Shown piece by piece: positions 6,126-7,186 of a stretch of 7,186 bases of DNA. The translations under genes and the position numbers were made by a program. The DNA is from Burkholderiales bacterium. Its GTDB lineage: Bacteria; Pseudomonadota; Gammaproteobacteria; Burkholderiales; Burkholderiaceae_C. Below the pieces are notes generated by a model. The model made no database searches, was not told the DNA's origin, and saw only the letters and a list, made by a program, of their open reading frames with translations. The stretch is from contig JAABPT010000067.1 of assembly GCA_011391855.1 (NCBI GenBank), positions 1-7,186 of the forward strand, read 5' to 3'. Every line of letters begins with the position of its first letter. Position 1 is the stretch's first letter.

Positions 6126-7186
6126 CGTAGAGGGTCTCGACGGTGATGGTGGCCACGCCGCGGTCGGCCGCGTAGCGTTCGGTATTGCGGCGGGCCTTGC
6201 CGCGCACGAAGAAGGGAATCTTGTGCAGTTCCTTCTCGGCCTCGGCGGCCCAGCGCAGCACGAGGGCTTCGCCGGACGGCATGGCGGGCAGGGGCACGGT
6301 GGCCGGCGGTGTAGTGACCGCTTCAAGCGGTACGGCAGATTCGGCCACCGGCGAAGAAATTGCGGGCAGCGCGGCCACAGGCTGCGCTGCCACGGCCGCC
6401 TTGGCCGACCCCAGGTGCGAGGGCGCGGCACCATCGTGGAATTCGAAGTCGCCGCGGAACATGGTCAGCAGGTGCTCTTCCAGACCCATCATCAGCGGGT
6501 GCACCCAGGTGTCGAAGAGCACGTTGGCGCCCTCGAAACCCATCTGCGGCGAATGCCGCGCCGGGAAATCCTGCACGTGCATCGGCGCCGAGATCACGGC
6601 GCAGGGGATGCCCAGTCGCTTGGCGATGTGGCGCTCCATCTGCGTGCCCAGCACCAGTTCGGGCTGCAGCTCGGCCACGCGCGCTTCCACGTCCAGGTAG
6701 TCGTCGGTGATCAGCGCCTCGCAGCCGTACAGCTTGGCGGCGTCGCGCACGTCGCGCGCGAATTCGCGGCTGTAGGTGCCGATGCCCACGACCTGGAAGC
6801 CGAGTTCCCTGGACGCTACGCGCGCCGCGGCAATGGCATGCGTGGCGTCGCCGAAGACGAAAACTCGCTTGCCGGTGAGGTAGGTGGAATCGACCGACTT
6901 CGCATACCAGGTCGAGCGCGAACGCGGGTCGTCGAGCAGCGGCTGCGCATCGATGCCGGCCAGCGCCGCCACTTCCGTAATGAATTCGCGCGTGGCGCCT
7001 ACGCCGATGGGCACCGTCTTCACCACCGGTTGGCCGAAGCTGCGCAGCAGCCACTGCGCGGCCGGCATCGCCACCTCGGGGTACAGGACGACGTTGAAAT
7101 CGGCGTCGCCCAGTCGCTGCAGGTCGGCCGGCGTGGCGTTCAGCGGCGCGACGACGTTGATGTCCACACCGATGCGGGCCAAGAGG
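6100..7186 (-). CDS. bchB: Light-independent protochlorophyllide reductase subunit B, 3' part
   Basis: BchB pairs with BchN in the NifDK-like component of dark-operative protochlorophyllide reductase, which reduces the C17-C18 double bond of protochlorophyllide with electrons from BchL. The 5' end lies outside the window; the frame is open to the edge, so the TTG at 7182 is an internal Leu codon, not a start. About 360 residues remain of a usual 510-540. Numbering from that codon, family-typical stretches include VPIGVGATREF (58-68), VDSTYLTGKRVFVFGDATHA (97-116), LGTQMERHIAKRLGIPCAV (178-196) and PQMGFEGANVLFDTW (212-226). A low-complexity Pro/Ala/Val linker follows (about 255-305), then a compact C-terminal PCP-reductase domain (about 308-360) with KIPFFVRGKARRNTERYA. 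The stop is TAG at 6102-6100. The N-terminal part, including the residue expected to ligate the NB [4Fe-4S] cluster, cannot be seen. The last 26 bases overlap bchH. The identification is secure from sequence and position. Confidence 0.96.
   Translation of the reverse strand, partial: LLARIGVDINVVAPLNATPADLQRLGDADFNVVLYPEVAMPAAQWLLRSFGQPVVKTVPIGVGATREFITEVAALAGIDAQPLLDDPRSRSTWYAKSVDSTYLTGKRVFVFGDATHAIAAARVASRELGFQVVGIGTYSREFARDVRDAAKLYGCEALITDDYLDVEARVAELQPELVLGTQMERHIAKRLGIPCAVISAPMHVQDFPARHSPQMGFEGANVLFDTWVHPLMMGLEEHLLTMFRGDFEFHDGAAPSHLGSAKAAVAAQPVAALPAISSPVAESAVPLEAVTTPPATVPLPAMPSGEALVLRWAAEAEKELHKIPFFVRGKARRNTERYAADRGVATITVETLYDAKAHFSR

Noticed and set aside
6126..6434. Upstream extension of the bchH frame to 6434
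   Set aside because: The added 103 residues lie in another frame of bchB, are Pro/Arg/Ser-rich without family similarity, and the MPKRTS start at 6125 fits BchH N-termini.

Overview
The window is a high-GC stretch of a purple-bacterial photosynthesis gene cluster. All five recognisable genes lie on the minus strand and fill the window almost completely. In transcription order (right to left) they are the 3' part of bchB, complete bchH, bchL and bchM, and the 5' part of lhaA. This is the bchFNB-H-L-M-lhaA(-puhA) superoperon order known from anoxygenic phototrophic Proteobacteria. From memory the proteins look most like those of betaproteobacterial phototrophs of the Rubrivivax type (Burkholderiales). 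Alphaproteobacteria share the same order, so the class assignment is an inference.

Layout. 7186-6100: BchB, catalytic-core remainder, a Pro/Ala-rich linker and the C-terminal PCP-reductase domain, cut by the window edge. 6125-2304: BchH, the 1273-residue large subunit of Mg-chelatase, which overlaps bchB by 26 bases. 2307-1378: BchL, the nitrogenase-Fe-protein-like ATPase, whose ATG overlaps the bchH stop as ATGA. 1349-648: BchM, Mg-protoporphyrin IX O-methyltransferase, 28 bases after bchL. 663-1: LhaA, a PucC/BCD-family membrane protein that overlaps bchM and runs off the left edge. The only noncoding DNA is the 28-base bchL-bchM gap. I see no promoter, terminator, RNA gene, insertion sequence, CRISPR array or accessory gene.

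How the genes work together. BchH, with BchI and BchD encoded elsewhere, inserts Mg2+ into protoporphyrin IX. BchM methylates the product with S-adenosylmethionine. After ring-E formation by enzymes not in the window, BchL donates electrons to the BchN-BchB complex for dark reduction of protochlorophyllide. LhaA then acts in assembly of the LH1 light-harvesting complex around the reaction centre.

I did not find an undescribed system. The points most worth a second look are a five-cysteine cluster in BchH, a hairpin plus variable N-terminal extension at the start of bchL, and the tight translational coupling along the operon.
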